From Leucocoprinus leucothites (taxonomy: Eukaryota; Basidiomycota; Agaricomycetes; Agaricales; Agaricaceae): a DNA stretch of 64,000 bases. Position 1 is the stretch's first letter; every line of letters starts with the position of its first letter. Below are positions 21,351 through 32,908 of this stretch, piece by piece. The notes below the pieces were generated by a model. The model was not told the origin of the DNA, did not search any database, and saw only the letters and a list, made by a program, of their open reading frames with translations. The translations under genes were made by a program, and so were the position numbers. The stretch lies in contig JAACJO010000005.1 of assembly GCA_013368445.1 (NCBI GenBank), forward strand, positions 1,550,001 through 1,614,000, given 5' to 3'.

Positions 21351-23822
21351 TTAATTGCTTTCCTGTGACTGTGGTGGCATTTTATGTGGCGGAGGCCGCA
21401 GCCCCTTTGCCTTCATCTGTCTCCGTTTTGCTTCTGATGGTTAACGTTCAGTATTACAGCGGTCACATAAGAGTCGAGGAGCTAAGGGGAAACTCACTCT
21501 CAATGTAATCCCGATCCTCATCTGGGTCGAAGCCCAAATCTTCCTTGTATTCATTCTCGATAGTTGACATGGGAGTGTCCTTGACATTTTCAGTGGCAGA
21601 GTTAGATTTTGATCGTCGTTCAACCTTGAACTTGGCAACGAAGAATCCATCCATGTTGTGCACATGGGGATAGAAGCGCCGCGTGAGGCTCACGGTAGGG
21701 TTGAATACCTTTCCTCGGTATTTCGTAAAGCCTTCACGACCAAAAGATAATCCTGTATCGACAAGCTTCACGTTTGGCCGCTTCCGAAGTGCGTAATCGA
21801 CTACAGCTTCGTTCTCGTCCACAGTGACTGAGCATGTCGAGTACACGAGGTAACCCCCTGTTTTGGATTCAGGGCTCACGCTATCAATAGCACACAGGAT
21901 AAGTTGTTTTTGCAGGTGGGAGAGAAGCGTGAAATCCCGTTCGGACTATACGTGATCGATGTCAAGATGTCGCTACGCGGAAAATCAGGTGGGGTGACTT
22001 TACTTTGTTAACCTTCACGCTTGAGTCCTTGCTGATGACACCAGTGCCACTACAGGGTGCATCCAACAGCACGCGGTCAAAACCGCCCATAACCTTCGGA
22101 AACTCGCGGCCATCGTAGGAGCATACGACCACATTTTTGCACCCAAGACGGTGAATATTGGCCGTAAGACTCTTCGTGCGAGCCTTATTAGCATCATTCA
22201 CGAAGACCACCCCTGTATTCTGCAGTAATGCTGCAATATGTGTCGTTTTGCCTCCCGGGGCTGATGCCATGTCCAAAACCCGTTCATTGGGCTGAGGTGA
22301 CAAAGCTATTACGGGTAGGAACGAGGACGCCGCTTGGAGCATATAGTGTCCAGCCAGATACTCGGGTGTAGCACCTGAGAGGGTTGTCAATCAGGCGTAT
22401 TGTCTGCCAAGTGTGAAAATACCCACCAATCGGAACGCTGCTCTCGAAAACCTGGAGACCAACGTTTGTCCATTTTCCAATGGGCTCAAGGTTAACACCA
22501 CGATTAATCAATGCCTGTGCAAGGTCTCGCCTGCGCGTTCGTAGTGTATTTGTCCTGATTGTGACGGGTCGAGGGACTTCATTCGCTTCAAAAAATTCAA
22601 TTGCCTAGAATATGTCAGAACCTAAAAGGGGACTTTGCTGTGAGCGCCACACCTCCGCAACAGGAAAGAGCTGGAATAGCTTTTCTGCAAGAAATTCGTT
22701 ATAGCCATAGTAGTTTGCGATATCCGATATCAGCTGTTCAATATATTCTGTTCGCGGCCTTGAGATCGACTGAAGTCAGCGTTGTTGATGGGTGTAGCTT
22801 GACAAAGAAGAAACTGATACTCACCGTCCCTTCTCAGATCGATTTTTGAAATTTCCTAACACACGAACACAGAATCTCATTCGTTGTTGGACTGTCTGAA
22901 CGTCGGGCCCTCCTTGAGTCTTTTCTTCCTCCCTTTCGGTTGCAGTTGGCAGCCGGAATTCACCGTCTACTTCCTCCTCATCGTCGTCTATACCAATGTC
23001 CTCATCGCCTGCTTCCAAGGCTGCCTGGCGCGACTCTTCCGCGTCTAACTCAGCTTCAGCAGCAGCAGCTTCATCGAGCGCACGCGATCGAGCCTCCATA
23101 TTTGACATAGTAACTTTTCCGTCCTCATCTTCGTCTGAGTCTTCAGAGTCGCTTGTGACAGATGCGGTGGGAATAATTTTTGTGGGGCGTTCGAACTGCT
23201 TTGATTTTTTGACCTTGGATGAAATTAGCTGAATGTCTTCATCCTCATCAGAGTCGAAGTCAAATTCCTGAGTAGGTCCTCTAAGAGGCTCATCGCTATG
23301 TAGATGACCAATGAGAGAGTTTTTTGTAGAATGTGAAAAGACTAAACTCACTCATCCTCTTCGTAGTCGCCGTTCTCCTCTCCTTCAAACTCCTCCAGAT
23401 CACCTTGGAGTACAGGAAACTCGTCGTCACTATCGTGGAACAATGACCTGATAACCGTATGTATGATAAGTGGGCTATTAGGCAGGTGTTAATGAGTGGT
23501 GGTACTTCGCTTGCACTTTCAGATCGACCTTGTCATCTTCAACGTCCTCCCATCCAGATCCAGACTCTTCGCTATCAAAGTGTACCTGCTTCTTCCCCTT
23601 TTTTTCCTCTTTAGTTTTCTTTGGCCGCCCTTTTCCGTTTGGAGTACCTGACTTTGACGTTGAATCTCCCTTGACTTTATTTGAGACGTCCTTCAGCTTT
23701 TTGCTAGGCCGTAGTGTGCCAGAATCCTCATCTTCCGCTTTACGTTTACCATTTTTTGTTGAGAGAGATCCTTGTTTGATGGGCTGTGGAGGGCCCTGCT
23801 TGTTTTTGGCCCGACGTCCCAT
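21351..23822 (-). CDS. NOP2: 25S rRNA (cytosine-C5)-methyltransferase Nop2
   Basis: Multi-exon; the start at 23822 gives [15 protein letters not shown] long Lys-rich and acidic N-terminal region ([14 protein letters not shown], then several DEDED blocks) is typical of nucleolar proteins. The catalytic part has [17 protein letters not shown], the SAM-binding [14 protein letters not shown], and the two cysteines of RNA m5C methyltransferases in [15 protein letters not shown] and YSTCSV, then [18 protein letters not shown]. The last exon starts near 21430 and encodes the basic tail [17 protein letters not shown]. Nop2/NSUN1 methylates 25S/28S rRNA and is required for 60S subunit assembly. Confidence 0.95.
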
Positions 23823-24001
23823 TAGGTTTTCGAAGATAAAATGTACTCTACTACGTTGATGGCGCAAAAATTCTAACGTCGATCTTTTGTTTGTTGATGT
23901 ATGGTCTATTAACCCCTTTAGTTTTCTAAACTAGGCATTCAGTTACATCAAGTATGTACACATAGCACGACAGTTCTCGTGGCCTACCACTTGGATTGCG
24001 G

Positions 24002-24783
24002 TCATCCCACCCTGAGACCCAGCGCAAATCCAGCGATGAATGATGCCCGAGGCTGAAAGTCAGCCGTCAAGAAATCAACCAACCACTTCCATAACGACAA
24101 GACGTTGGGCGGCTTCGGGTGACCAAGGGCATCCCGAGTGTAGAATAGGTTCTCAAAACGTGAGGACATCCTGGCCCAATCAACCTTAACCAGAGACTTA
24201 GAGCCCAGATACTACGATCAACGATGTTAACAATCCCAAAATGGAAAAGGGCAATCGCTGACCTGTAGGAATACAAACATCCCTCCCAAAAACCAAGCTA
24301 CAGCTCGAGCTCCCTTCTTTACGAACACGCCAGAACAAATTCCCGCAGCAGCACCGAACGAGAGCTCGAATAACGACAGTGAAGACTGTGGTGGAGGCGG
24401 ATATTCATTAGTGCTGATAGGCCCGCAAGGCTCTTTATCTTGTGTCGACGGAGTACCCAAGGGTGGAGCTGGTTTGCTCTTTATAAATTGCCTTAAGTCG
24501 CAATAATCAACACAGAGTACATACCTTCACAAAAGACTTTCGATCTCGTGAATGCTGAGAATCCGAAACCTAGGCTAGCAACGGCAACAACACCGAATGC
24601 ACGCTTAGTAGAAGCAGCTCTCCCAAGACGCTGTCCAGCTCCTGTACTGAAGGTAGAATTCTGAATGGTTCGACGAAAGCCAGAATGGAGGGTTTGGCGG
24701 AGAAGCGGCTGGAAGTGAGGCAGTAGACAAGGACGCACTAGGCCAACCTGAGTGACTTGTCTTCCAAAATGAGGTATTAGCAT
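24002..24783 (-). CDS. FUN14 domain mitochondrial membrane protein
   Basis: At least three exons; start ATG at 24783. The N-terminal 60 residues are rich in Arg, Ser and Leu with no acidic residue, like a mitochondrial presequence, followed by a hydrophobic stretch (AFGVVAVASLGFGFSAF). The FUN14 domain follows: ELSFGAAAGICSGVFVKKG, WFLGGMFVFLQYLGSKS, VDWARMSSRFENLFY, and the closing FLTADFQPRASFIAGFALGL. FUN14/FUNDC1 proteins are mitochondrial membrane proteins; FUNDC1 is a mitophagy receptor in animals, while fungal roles are less clear. I see no obvious LC3-interacting YxxL motif before the domain, so a mitophagy-receptor function is not supported by sequence alone. Confidence 0.9.
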
Positions 24784-25099
24784 CGTCAACAACTGAGGTT
24801 GTGGTGTTCCGTGCGTATGTTTGCGCCCCAGCTTTAAGCTTCTGCTTCGGGCTTGATGACGTCACCACTCAGCGCTCAGCAAGGTCAGAGTAAAATCACG
24901 TTACCATTGGTCAACAATTACTGCAGTAGGACGTCTTCACCAGGGACAATACGTCTCTAATGTACCGGAACCTCGTTTGAATAGAAACTGGGGATGGCGG
25001 TAATTCATTACATGGCCCTTATAGTTGCGATCTGTACACAATGTCACCTCTATTCCCCTACTACGTATGACTATGTAATATCTAACCATGCGTCCACAT
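24784..25099. promoter_or_regulatory. FUN14 promoter with CRE and CCAAT sites
   Basis: A perfect TGACGTCA palindrome lies at 24857-24864, 74 bases upstream of the FUN14 ATG, and a CCAAT box (minus strand; ATTGG at 24906-24910) lies behind it. CCAAT is the HAP/NF-Y site common in fungal mitochondrial gene promoters. The right half is the 3' flank of the next gene. Confidence 0.5.
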
Positions 25100-27023
25100 T
25101 CAAGTTGAGATGAAGCGAACTTGCCTCGTCAAACCAGACGCTGTAGGAAGAGGTGTGGCTTCTGACCTGGATGTCGCAATGGTTGAGGTAGCTTGTTTAA
25201 CAGCTGGAAAGGGTCTGTCCATCCTGAGATCGGGTATTGATCCAAACCTTCTTACTTCCTGGAATCGTTGAGGTCCACGCAGATTTACAGGATATAAACG
25301 CGGATGTGCAGGAAGAACAAGCGCCTTCGGAGAAGTTGGGAGAACCATGTGAATAGGAAGATTGTGAGGGGAAGGGGACCGCGGAACAGAGAGAGAACTA
25401 CCGCTTCTATCGGTGAATGGGGATTGGATACTCGCGCTTCGCGATACCACAGTCATCTGATCGTCCGAGGAATTTAGGGATTCAGAGGTATCCCTTATTG
25501 CACTACCGGCGTGGAGGGTTAATGGCGTGGAGTTATTGCGAAGCCGCTGAGAAACCAGGTCTGGGTCGAGAGCTGGAGAAACATAATTTTCTCCCGAGGT
25601 CCCATCCAGAAAGCCACTGGTTGGGCCAAAATATCGAGCCTGCAACGGAGCCTGCCAACCCCCTACAAGCAGGGAGCGGGGAATGTGTGCAGCATGGTTC
25701 CTCGCGTGTATACGCGGAGGGGTATACAAGAACCCATCACTGCGGAACGAAGCTACAGATGCTGGCGTTCCACTTCGCGAAAGCGGGTCCATAAAAGGGT
25801 TAGGAAGCAAGGGGGGCCTAGCCTTCAGGGGAGAGGGGGGTATGGGGTTGGTGTAGTGATCGGTGGGAGAGGGTACACGTGGTGGCAAATTTATATAACT
25901 ATCATAATAGCTGAGTTGCGTGCCAGTATAGCGAGAGCTAGAGATGGAACTGGCAGAAGGAGAGAGTAAGGTCTGAGGTGTATCTGGTCGATAAACCCCA
26001 TACTGCTCCGCACGTATCGTGTCTCGACTCGCAAGAGAAGTTGACCTCGTAGGGAAACCCACCAAGGGCGGTCCAACCCAAGATGCCTGCGAGCCCTCTG
26101 AGCTGGAATTGCTGAGGCGCTTCTCGTCGTTCCAACCTCTTTTCTCAGGGACGGTGGCCCAAGATTTAGAATCCGTCGAGGTGTTCCACGAGGGAGCCGG
26201 GCTCTGGCAAAGCTTGAGGCGACTCTCAGTTAAATTCGATTCCGGGTCCGACGGAGGTGGTCGGGGCACATGAGACATGACCGCCAAACACAAGGCGTAG
26301 AAAAGCACTGGTAGCTAATTAGCTGGTGAACCTTAGCAGTATGCAGAAAACTTACGGAGAGCAGTTAGCGACCAGCCTCCGAATACAGCGGCAGTAGTCA
26401 CCGCCTTGCAGGCCTGAACACTACCTGAAAAGCAACGATCAGACAAACGATCTACTTAGGAGAAAAGCTGTCTCGTTCACCTAGATTGTTGCAAGGTAAA
26501 GTGGACTTGGCGACAGAGAACGCGACAGTGGCACCTATGCAGTCTGAATATTGTGTCTTAAACAGGGGAAGATATTCTACCTGCTTGGAATACCACGAGA
26601 GACATGATACGGGCTCCATCAAGCCACAAGCGAAATCGAACAATTATCCTGTAGCTACAGGTAAGTGGCAGTAGAGAATTAAGACATAAATTTGCAACCC
26701 ACATGAGATAGAGTAAAATCGTAGAACACCCATCTATTACGAGAATGATGACGAGAATTGATCCTAGAGAAAGGAGAGGTTGTAGTGAGTAATAATTCAT
26801 CGAAATTCTCAAGTAATATCTCGTACTCTGAGCACTGCTATAGTACCTCCATTCTCTGACCAGAAAAATGGCAAATATGGCTGCCAGTGCCATCGCTAAA
26901 ACAGTGGAGATAGCTTCAGAAAATCAGCTGTCTAGTAGCCGGTAAAGAGGAAATGAAAGGTCTACCGAAGATTAGAACACGATACGTCTTAAATACAATC
27001 CACAGCCTTGTCGAGGCCGCCAT
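25100..27023 (-). CDS. MARVEL-like four-helix membrane protein, paralogue A
   Basis: Five exons: 26966-27023, 26581-26913, 26481-26534, 26356-26424, 25100-26307; 573 aa, all introns phase 1. Four hydrophobic helices are visible: a first starting in exon 1 and running through AISTVLAMALAAIFAIFLV, then SILVIILVIDGCSTILLYLMW, then LDGARIMSLVVFQAG, and finally the AVFGGWSLTALLLFYALCLAV region. A cysteine-bearing loop (LPCNNLGSVQAC) lies between helices 3 and 4. After the last helix a Ser/Pro-rich cytoplasmic tail of about 390 residues has no domain. The topology and the loop Cys-x(n)-Q-A-Cys pattern recall fungal MARVEL-type proteins. It is related to the genes at 28677 and 31167 and divergent from Hv1. 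Confidence 0.78.
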
Positions 27024-27663
27024 TATCTCTCAATACCTCCGAGCTCTTTCCACAAAAAATACGATAGAAATGAACGAAAGACGGGTTTAAGGTAATAATA
27101 CAAGGCCACCAGGGACAAGAAAGAGCGATAGGCGAAGAAAAAGAAAACTGACAACGGTCAGTAGTGAAGAAAAGAAAAGGAAAGGAAAACATGCACCGAT
27201 ACCCGCTCGCTGTGCAGTTATATGATCTGCATCTCTGTAATTCTACAGTGAGGCTGACAGGTATTGACACTTGTGTCTGTGTATGCCATGAACCAGCGCG
27301 GGCGCTGAGCGCTGATCTGTTCAGTGTTGACCGCTCGTTGCGACATGCACTTGCCAGATAAGAGTTTGAAACCCTCCGTTCTGATGGAGTCGTGGTTGTT
27401 CAGTCGAGGACTTGTGTATCCGAGCGGGTGGGCAGAAGACCAAGACACTGCCGCTAAATGATCTGCCGAGAATAGTAATCAGTTCCAAATAAACTCTCAG
27501 GTATAGTTCGGGTGTAGTATGTAAGAATAGCACGACAGGCGGTCACTACACCTTCCGAGCTCCCCTACGGCCGTCCCCCTGGCCAGGCCCTAAGGACTTA
27601 TGCTTCAGTGATACTCTCGTACCAAGTGAAAATTCTTCGCTGCTTTCAACATTCTCGACAAAA
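27024..27663. promoter_or_regulatory. Divergent region, MARVEL-like A / Hv1
   Basis: 640 bases between the two start codons, presumably carrying both promoters. No distinct operator is recognised, and short frames at 27218-27533 look random. Confidence 0.4.
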
Positions 27664-28529
27664 ATGCCAGAAGATGGAGGTGACACACTTCCTACCACTG
27701 TTGCCGATACCAACCATCCTTGGAGTCGCATTGGCAGCGATACTTCATCCTCCCACGCCGGCCAACGGTCTTCGCTCAAACAGAGATGTCGCGTTTGGCA
27801 GGAACGAGTTGGCCACACCATCGAAAGCCGACCCACACACCTACTGGTCTTGTTCCTGGTGTGTTATTTGGCTTTTCACAGAATACCCCCTTGGGATATG
27901 TATCTCATGGTTTCGTGATCAGCTCACCGTCGATGTCGCTTGTGTGATTGCAGACTTAGGATATGGCTTTCTTACAAGGGATTGTGACAATGCTCACAAC
28001 CACGATCCAGCTTGGCTCGGAGCCTTGGCCCACGTTGCTCTGGTGATTACGGCCGTTTTCATGGTGGAAATTGTTCTCGCGTTGTTTGCATTTGGTCCTG
28101 AGTTTTACAACCCGTTTGGCAAAATCCCATTAGCCACACTTCATCTATTTGATGCTATTGTTATCATCACCACCTTCGTCCTGGAGGTCGTGCTGAAGGG
28201 AAAGGTGGAGGAATTTGCGGCACTCTTAATTATTCTCCGGTTCTGGCGAATTATCAAGCTCATGGAAGGTGGGTATATAATATAGTAACTTATGTATGGT
28301 CTCTTAAATTGGTTCAGTAGGTGTGGCACTTGGTGCAGGGGAGCTTGGCGCAGAAGCTGCGGAAGAACTCGCTTTAACCAGGGAGACACTCCTGAGAGTG
28401 CAGGGCGAGCTACTCGCCTCTCAAAATGAAGTGCAGAGGCTTCGGCAACGTCTTCTGACGGCAGGCATTACACCAGACGACCCCGATGATGAGGTACAAG
28501 TCAGGCAAATTTCTGGTTCATCACCATGA
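27664..28529 (+). CDS. Voltage-gated proton channel Hv1
   Basis: Three exons (27664-27858, 27923-28268, 28321-28529), 249 aa. It is a voltage-sensor domain without a separate pore. S1 reads HLLVLFLLTVDVACVIADL, with D69 at the position of the proton-selectivity aspartate of Hv1 (human D112) and D76 further along. S2 is HVALVITAVFMVEIVLALFAF, S3 is LHLFDAIVIITTFVLEVVL, and S4 is LLIILRFWRIIKL with gating charges R171, R174 and K177 (third position Lys rather than Arg). A heptad-like coiled coil follows (ETLLRVQGELLASQNEVQRL), the dimerisation element of the family. Hv1 extrudes protons on depolarisation and supports pH homeostasis. The gene is wedged between paralogous membrane-protein genes on the other strand. 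Confidence 0.93.
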
Positions 28530-28676
28530 ATTAAACGATTGTCTACAAATGCAACAGAGTAATTAGTTAACAAAATTGGATAATGTCTCTTTGAGTAGTG
28601 TACAGTGTCCGTGAACATGTAAAACCGTGTGCTTTAGCCTCGGCTTGGCAAGGATCGGAGGGTTTGGTGTGCCACG

Positions 28677-30093
28677 CTAGAGGTTGTCGGCGCGGAGCCA
28701 CTCCGACTTATGCGGAAGGGGAATAGGCAGGTCATAATCCTCTATCGATGAGGGGAAGGGGCTCATGCTCCTGGGTTCGGGGAGAGTAGGCTGAGATGAT
28801 TTCTTCAAGTCCCGGCTCAGCCGTTCCATGAACTTAGACCCAATGGAGCTTGCACTACCCTTGGAAAGGGTTTTTGGAGGTGGAGGGGGTGGTCTGGAAG
28901 GTAACGAGGCGTTCTCGGTCGCTATCGTCGTCCGTCCACTCGAATTGACGTAAGGGAGAGAGAGCTCGCTACGATCGGACATGGATTCCAGTGTGCGGTG
29001 GCCCGAGGGTGCGGAGCTGAAAGGTGTTGACCGGCCACTAAGGGGGTATGCTCGGGTAGAAGGTGCATAAGGGTCGTCCTTCCCTCGACGTATACTAATA
29101 TTCTCCGCCCAGGGAGCTTTCTCCACGTCTCGCTCTACCTCTGGATCATAAAGATACTTCCGTTGCCCGGTAGACCTAATGCCTTGGAGGTATTCTGACC
29201 ATGAGACCAATCTCGGTTGGGATGTTGCGTCGTGCAAGAAAGCTTTTACCCTGGGGTCAACAAACCAATCCACGGTGTAGATTGTCCGTGCCCATACATC
29301 AGGGTATGTTCGCACATGGGACATGGCGCTGACGAATAGTAGAAAGAAATACGTGAAAGCTATTCAGAATTGAGATGAGTTGTGAATGAGCCAGCCTGAG
29401 CTGGTGGGTGGCTGGTTGGCTTACGAATGGAGGCATTGATCCACGAAACGGGAATAAGGATCGAGGTGGATGCACAAATACTCCAGTCCTCTAAAAAAAG
29501 CAGCATGCTGAACATATCGTCGCTATTCAGAAAACGCTTGTAACTCACGCGCTATCTGGCAGCTGAGCGAAGTCGAGTTTGTGGTCGTGCTGATAGCACC
29601 TCCTACATTGGGTAGTTATAAATAAAGAGGAGAAGAGTGTCTCTGTGGCACATACCCAGCTGAAACAAAGCAATGATAGCAACCCACACACACTCTACCA
29701 GTACACTCGCGGTTCGGATATGCGGCTTGAAATGTTCAATCGTCGCACTGGAGCGAAATTCAGGTTACGCTTCGGATTCATCGGACGGACAATGGCTTAC
29801 TAGAAGATTAGAGTAATTGACAAGCAATTAGTAAAAAGCATGAAAATTGACGATCCTGGGGCTGAACTCTTGTAAGACGGCGTAGAGATGATAATTTTGG
29901 TGAACAATCACCATGTTTCCCAATTGCCAAGGTCGCGTTAATATTCCAAGCCGCGAATGCAAGCAAAAAGAGCCCGAAAAGTAGGAGAAGAGCTGTATAA
30001 CATGTCAGATCATCATCAATGGCGATGCAGACACTGAAGGAGACTCAGCTCACCGAAGAAAACAGTACGAAGTGCGAGGAACGGACTAAACAT
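28677..30093 (-). CDS. MARVEL-like four-helix membrane protein, paralogue B
   Basis: Multi-exon; ATG at 30093, with a 40-nt first exon (30054-30093) ending in phase 1, as in paralogues A and C. Helices: ALLLLFGLFLLAFAAW; IFMLFTNCLSITLIFY (a small exon near 29812-29871); VLVECVWVAIIALFQLGG; and the WINASIPFTYFFLLFVSAM region. The third helix begins with the same V-x-E-C-x-W pattern as paralogue C, and a short Thr/Ser/Cys loop (SLSCQ) follows. The cytoplasmic tail (about 215 residues, 28677-29324) starts MSHVRTYPDVW and is Ser/Pro-rich with a poly-Pro run. It converges on Hv1, leaving only 147 bases. Some splice sites were fixed by homology to the paralogues only. Confidence 0.72.
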
Positions 30094-31166
30094 GACGCTC
30101 GTTAGTTCTGTGTCGTGTGCTGGAGTTTCTATGATTGACAAGTGCCAATAAGATCGATGATTGAATCCGAAGCCAGCACGGAAGTCGAAGAGATGTCTAC
30201 GGATAGAACAGATAAAAGAAAAAGAAAGCAAAGGCCAGTCAAAGGGAAAGTGGTGCTGAAGGAACGGCTGAGGAAATGTCCAGTGATCAGTGGAAAATAA
30301 TCTAAGAAGCCTTCCTGAAGCCTTAGAACGGTCGAAGGCAGACTCCGCTGGCAGAGAGTGCGAGGAAGGGAAGGTCCGACAAACCGCCTTTATTTACAAT
30401 AAACTTGCATGTGAGTCGCCTCCTCCCTGACAGGCGGTCGTAGCCGAGCAGACATGTGTTGAGGGACAAAGAGATTCATTGGTTGCATTGAGAGAACAAA
30501 AGAGTGTACAAAGGCACCCAAGAGGACAAAGAACAATTGTTGTTACCTCAAAGCTAAATTTAGACACCATGATGCGTTATGTTTGGTCCCTTGAAGAATA
30601 CAAACAAAGCCCAACCTACTTACTTATTCTTGACGACCGTACACACAGTTCTATCGACGCCCATAGCTAGGTCCTCAGGTTTGCCAGAGGCGTTGTAAAT
30701 CCTTTGATGTCGAACGACAAGCTGTCGAGTACAGTTACGAGAACCTCAAGCCTAAGCGGCTCGTTTCAAATTGATAGTCACCTTGCTTGGCAAGGTCTTT
30801 TCCGAGTTGAAATAATGTAGTCTCTGATTCTCATATATTCGACGCATAGCTCACGTAGAGTTTCCAGCGGTGTAGAGGACTACATAAACAGAGGTTCAGG
30901 GACAAACTTGACAGGTCATTTGCACCCATTATTTGGCCCTGCTTGACCTTTTGTCGATGAAGAGAATCATGACGGTAGAATACTACTCGAACTTTTGAGT
31001 ACGAGCAATTTACTCGTCTTGCGATCGCCATAAAACCAAGCAAGGTACCAGCGCGGAATGTATTCCGTGGCCTCTAATATACAAATCGTTCCACTTCTCT
31101 ACACATAGTCCTACAAGATTAGGGCATCCAACAAGAAGATACAACAAGTGTCCCGGCTACCAGCGA
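30094..31166. other. Intergenic between paralogues B and C
   Basis: About 1.07 kb holding the promoter of paralogue B and the 3' flank of paralogue C. Two short frames (30479-30670 and 30831-31043) show no family features. Nothing else is recognised. Confidence 0.4.
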
Positions 31167-32908
31167 TCATGCATACTCAACTTTCTGCCTATCCCGCGCT
31201 GGATACCTGTTCGACAAATCAGAGCTCCCTGACCTCCTACGAGGCCCAGAAGGACGCATTGGCTGGAAAGACGAAGGAGCGATTGGCTGATGCACCTCAC
31301 GTTCCCGTTGACTAGATCCTGCAAGGACTCGATAACTTCCAGCCTCAGAATTGTCGGAGTCAAAGTCACCACGAGTACTGATAGGTGGCGGTTTCCGCTT
31401 CCCTTTTTTCACAGGTTGCGAAATAATGTCCGATCGTGGCCAATTACCGAGTGGCGGTGGTGAAGGCGGAAGAGCGGAATGTAAGGGTGCTCGGGCAACG
31501 CGTGTGGCAGCACCGATAGTGGCATGGGTTAAAGCAGGTTCGGGACGTGTTGTTTCCGGTGTGTTAGCGTTAAAGATGGCTTGTCGCATATACATAGGGT
31601 ACAGCGAGGGACCAAAGTTATTTTCCGATGATTCTGGCTCTGCGATGGGTGGTAAGACGGGCGCTGAGATCACAGGGGGCGCAGCAGAGGGAGGTAGCTC
31701 AACACTGCGGGATGGCGCATGATGAGGGTCATGCGAGGGCGGACCAGCCTGAGAACTAGCTGGTGGCTGATAGTGTTCAATGTGATACTCGTGGCTGAGT
31801 CCGGACCGCCAGGAAAAAACTGGGGGTCGCTTGACAGCGGTCGTACGGGCGTGCTTGGGCTTGGGGGCATGGATTATCGGAACAGTAGTGTTTTGAACAA
31901 ATCGCGGTAGCGTCGGCGTCGGCGGCGCACTGGCGAGGATAGTACATGTTCCAGCCCAAGGGAACTTGCGCATCATGGAATGCCAGACTGTGGGGTCCTT
32001 TTTCTTGTTAATGAACACAGCAAACATGAATGTCGAAAGATATATGATCACTAGAGAAGGGAGTTTTTAGCGATCTCCGACGTCAAGACAAGAATGCGGA
32101 AATGACGAACGGGTCAATGCACATAGCCAAGTGAATGCCAGCAACACCTGGAGGGAGACGCACTTGGGCGCTACGAACGAGGTACATGACCGTCAGTTAT
32201 CGTAAGCCAATTAAGATCTCGGGCCAGATTGGACACTCACTCTGGTCAGTAGTAGTACAATCTTCCTGAGACGTGATAACAGTCAAAGCGATGGCGGCGG
32301 CTGTGGGTGATAGCATCGTATAGAGGAACCGTGAGTCGTCAAGCCAACTAATTCATCAACTCAACGAAGGGCACGTACCAAAGTACATCAAACCCCACAG
32401 CGAGATCCACGTACACTCAAACCACACAGTGGCAATGAACCATGGAATGCGGGCAAGTTCTATGAAAGCACTATAGGACATTCCCAAAAAAGCCTATCAG
32501 TTCCCATACCTACCGAGCGCGCTTACAAATTTCAAAAGAAAAAAAAAAACGTACACAGTAAACAGGATTACCAGCCCAGAGGCCCCAAGGAAGGCCAAGT
32601 AGGAGTCGATACTCCGTACCGACGCTGAAAGGTATCATTCCATTAGCTAGTGTCGGGGCGGAATAGGGCAGATGGAGAAGCAGAGGGTGTCACTTACACC
32701 GCGATCCTTCAGTCTCTTGTATAATACCCAAGTTCCAGAGAGCGATACTTGCGATCAAAGCATTGCAGGCGAGAAAAGCGACTATGAGAGGTAGAATATT
32801 TCAGCATTCAACATGAGAGGCAGTGAAGCACTGCCCGGGTAACTACTCACCGAGAACGCAATACCGGAAAGCCCTAAGATTTAATTTTCCAAGATAGTTC
32901 AAACTCAT
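31167..32908 (-). CDS. MARVEL-like four-helix membrane protein, paralogue C
   Basis: Seven exons, all phases closing: 32851-32908, 32698-32781, 32510-32624, 32379-32470, 32241-32300, 32111-32170, 31167-32050; 450 aa. It begins MSLNYLGKLNLRAF. Helices: YCVLGVAFLACNALIASIAL; SYLAFLGASGLVILFTVY running on into VFFFLL; WFECTWISLWGLMYFAAAIA; and VLLAFTWLCALTLIIYLSTF, with a loop cysteine pair (EDCTTTDQTPKC) before the fourth. The first exon has the same length (58 nt) and phase as in paralogue A. The second helix is encoded across an 11-base A run (32539-32549, T on the coding strand). The long tail is Pro/Ser/Arg-rich and disordered. No enzymatic motif is present. Confidence 0.78.

Noticed and set aside
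26755..26850. Possible intron in MARVEL-like paralogue A (donor AG|GTAC, acceptor CTCTAG)
   Set aside because: Removing it shifts frame and destroys helix 2; exon 26581-26913 keeps phase without it.
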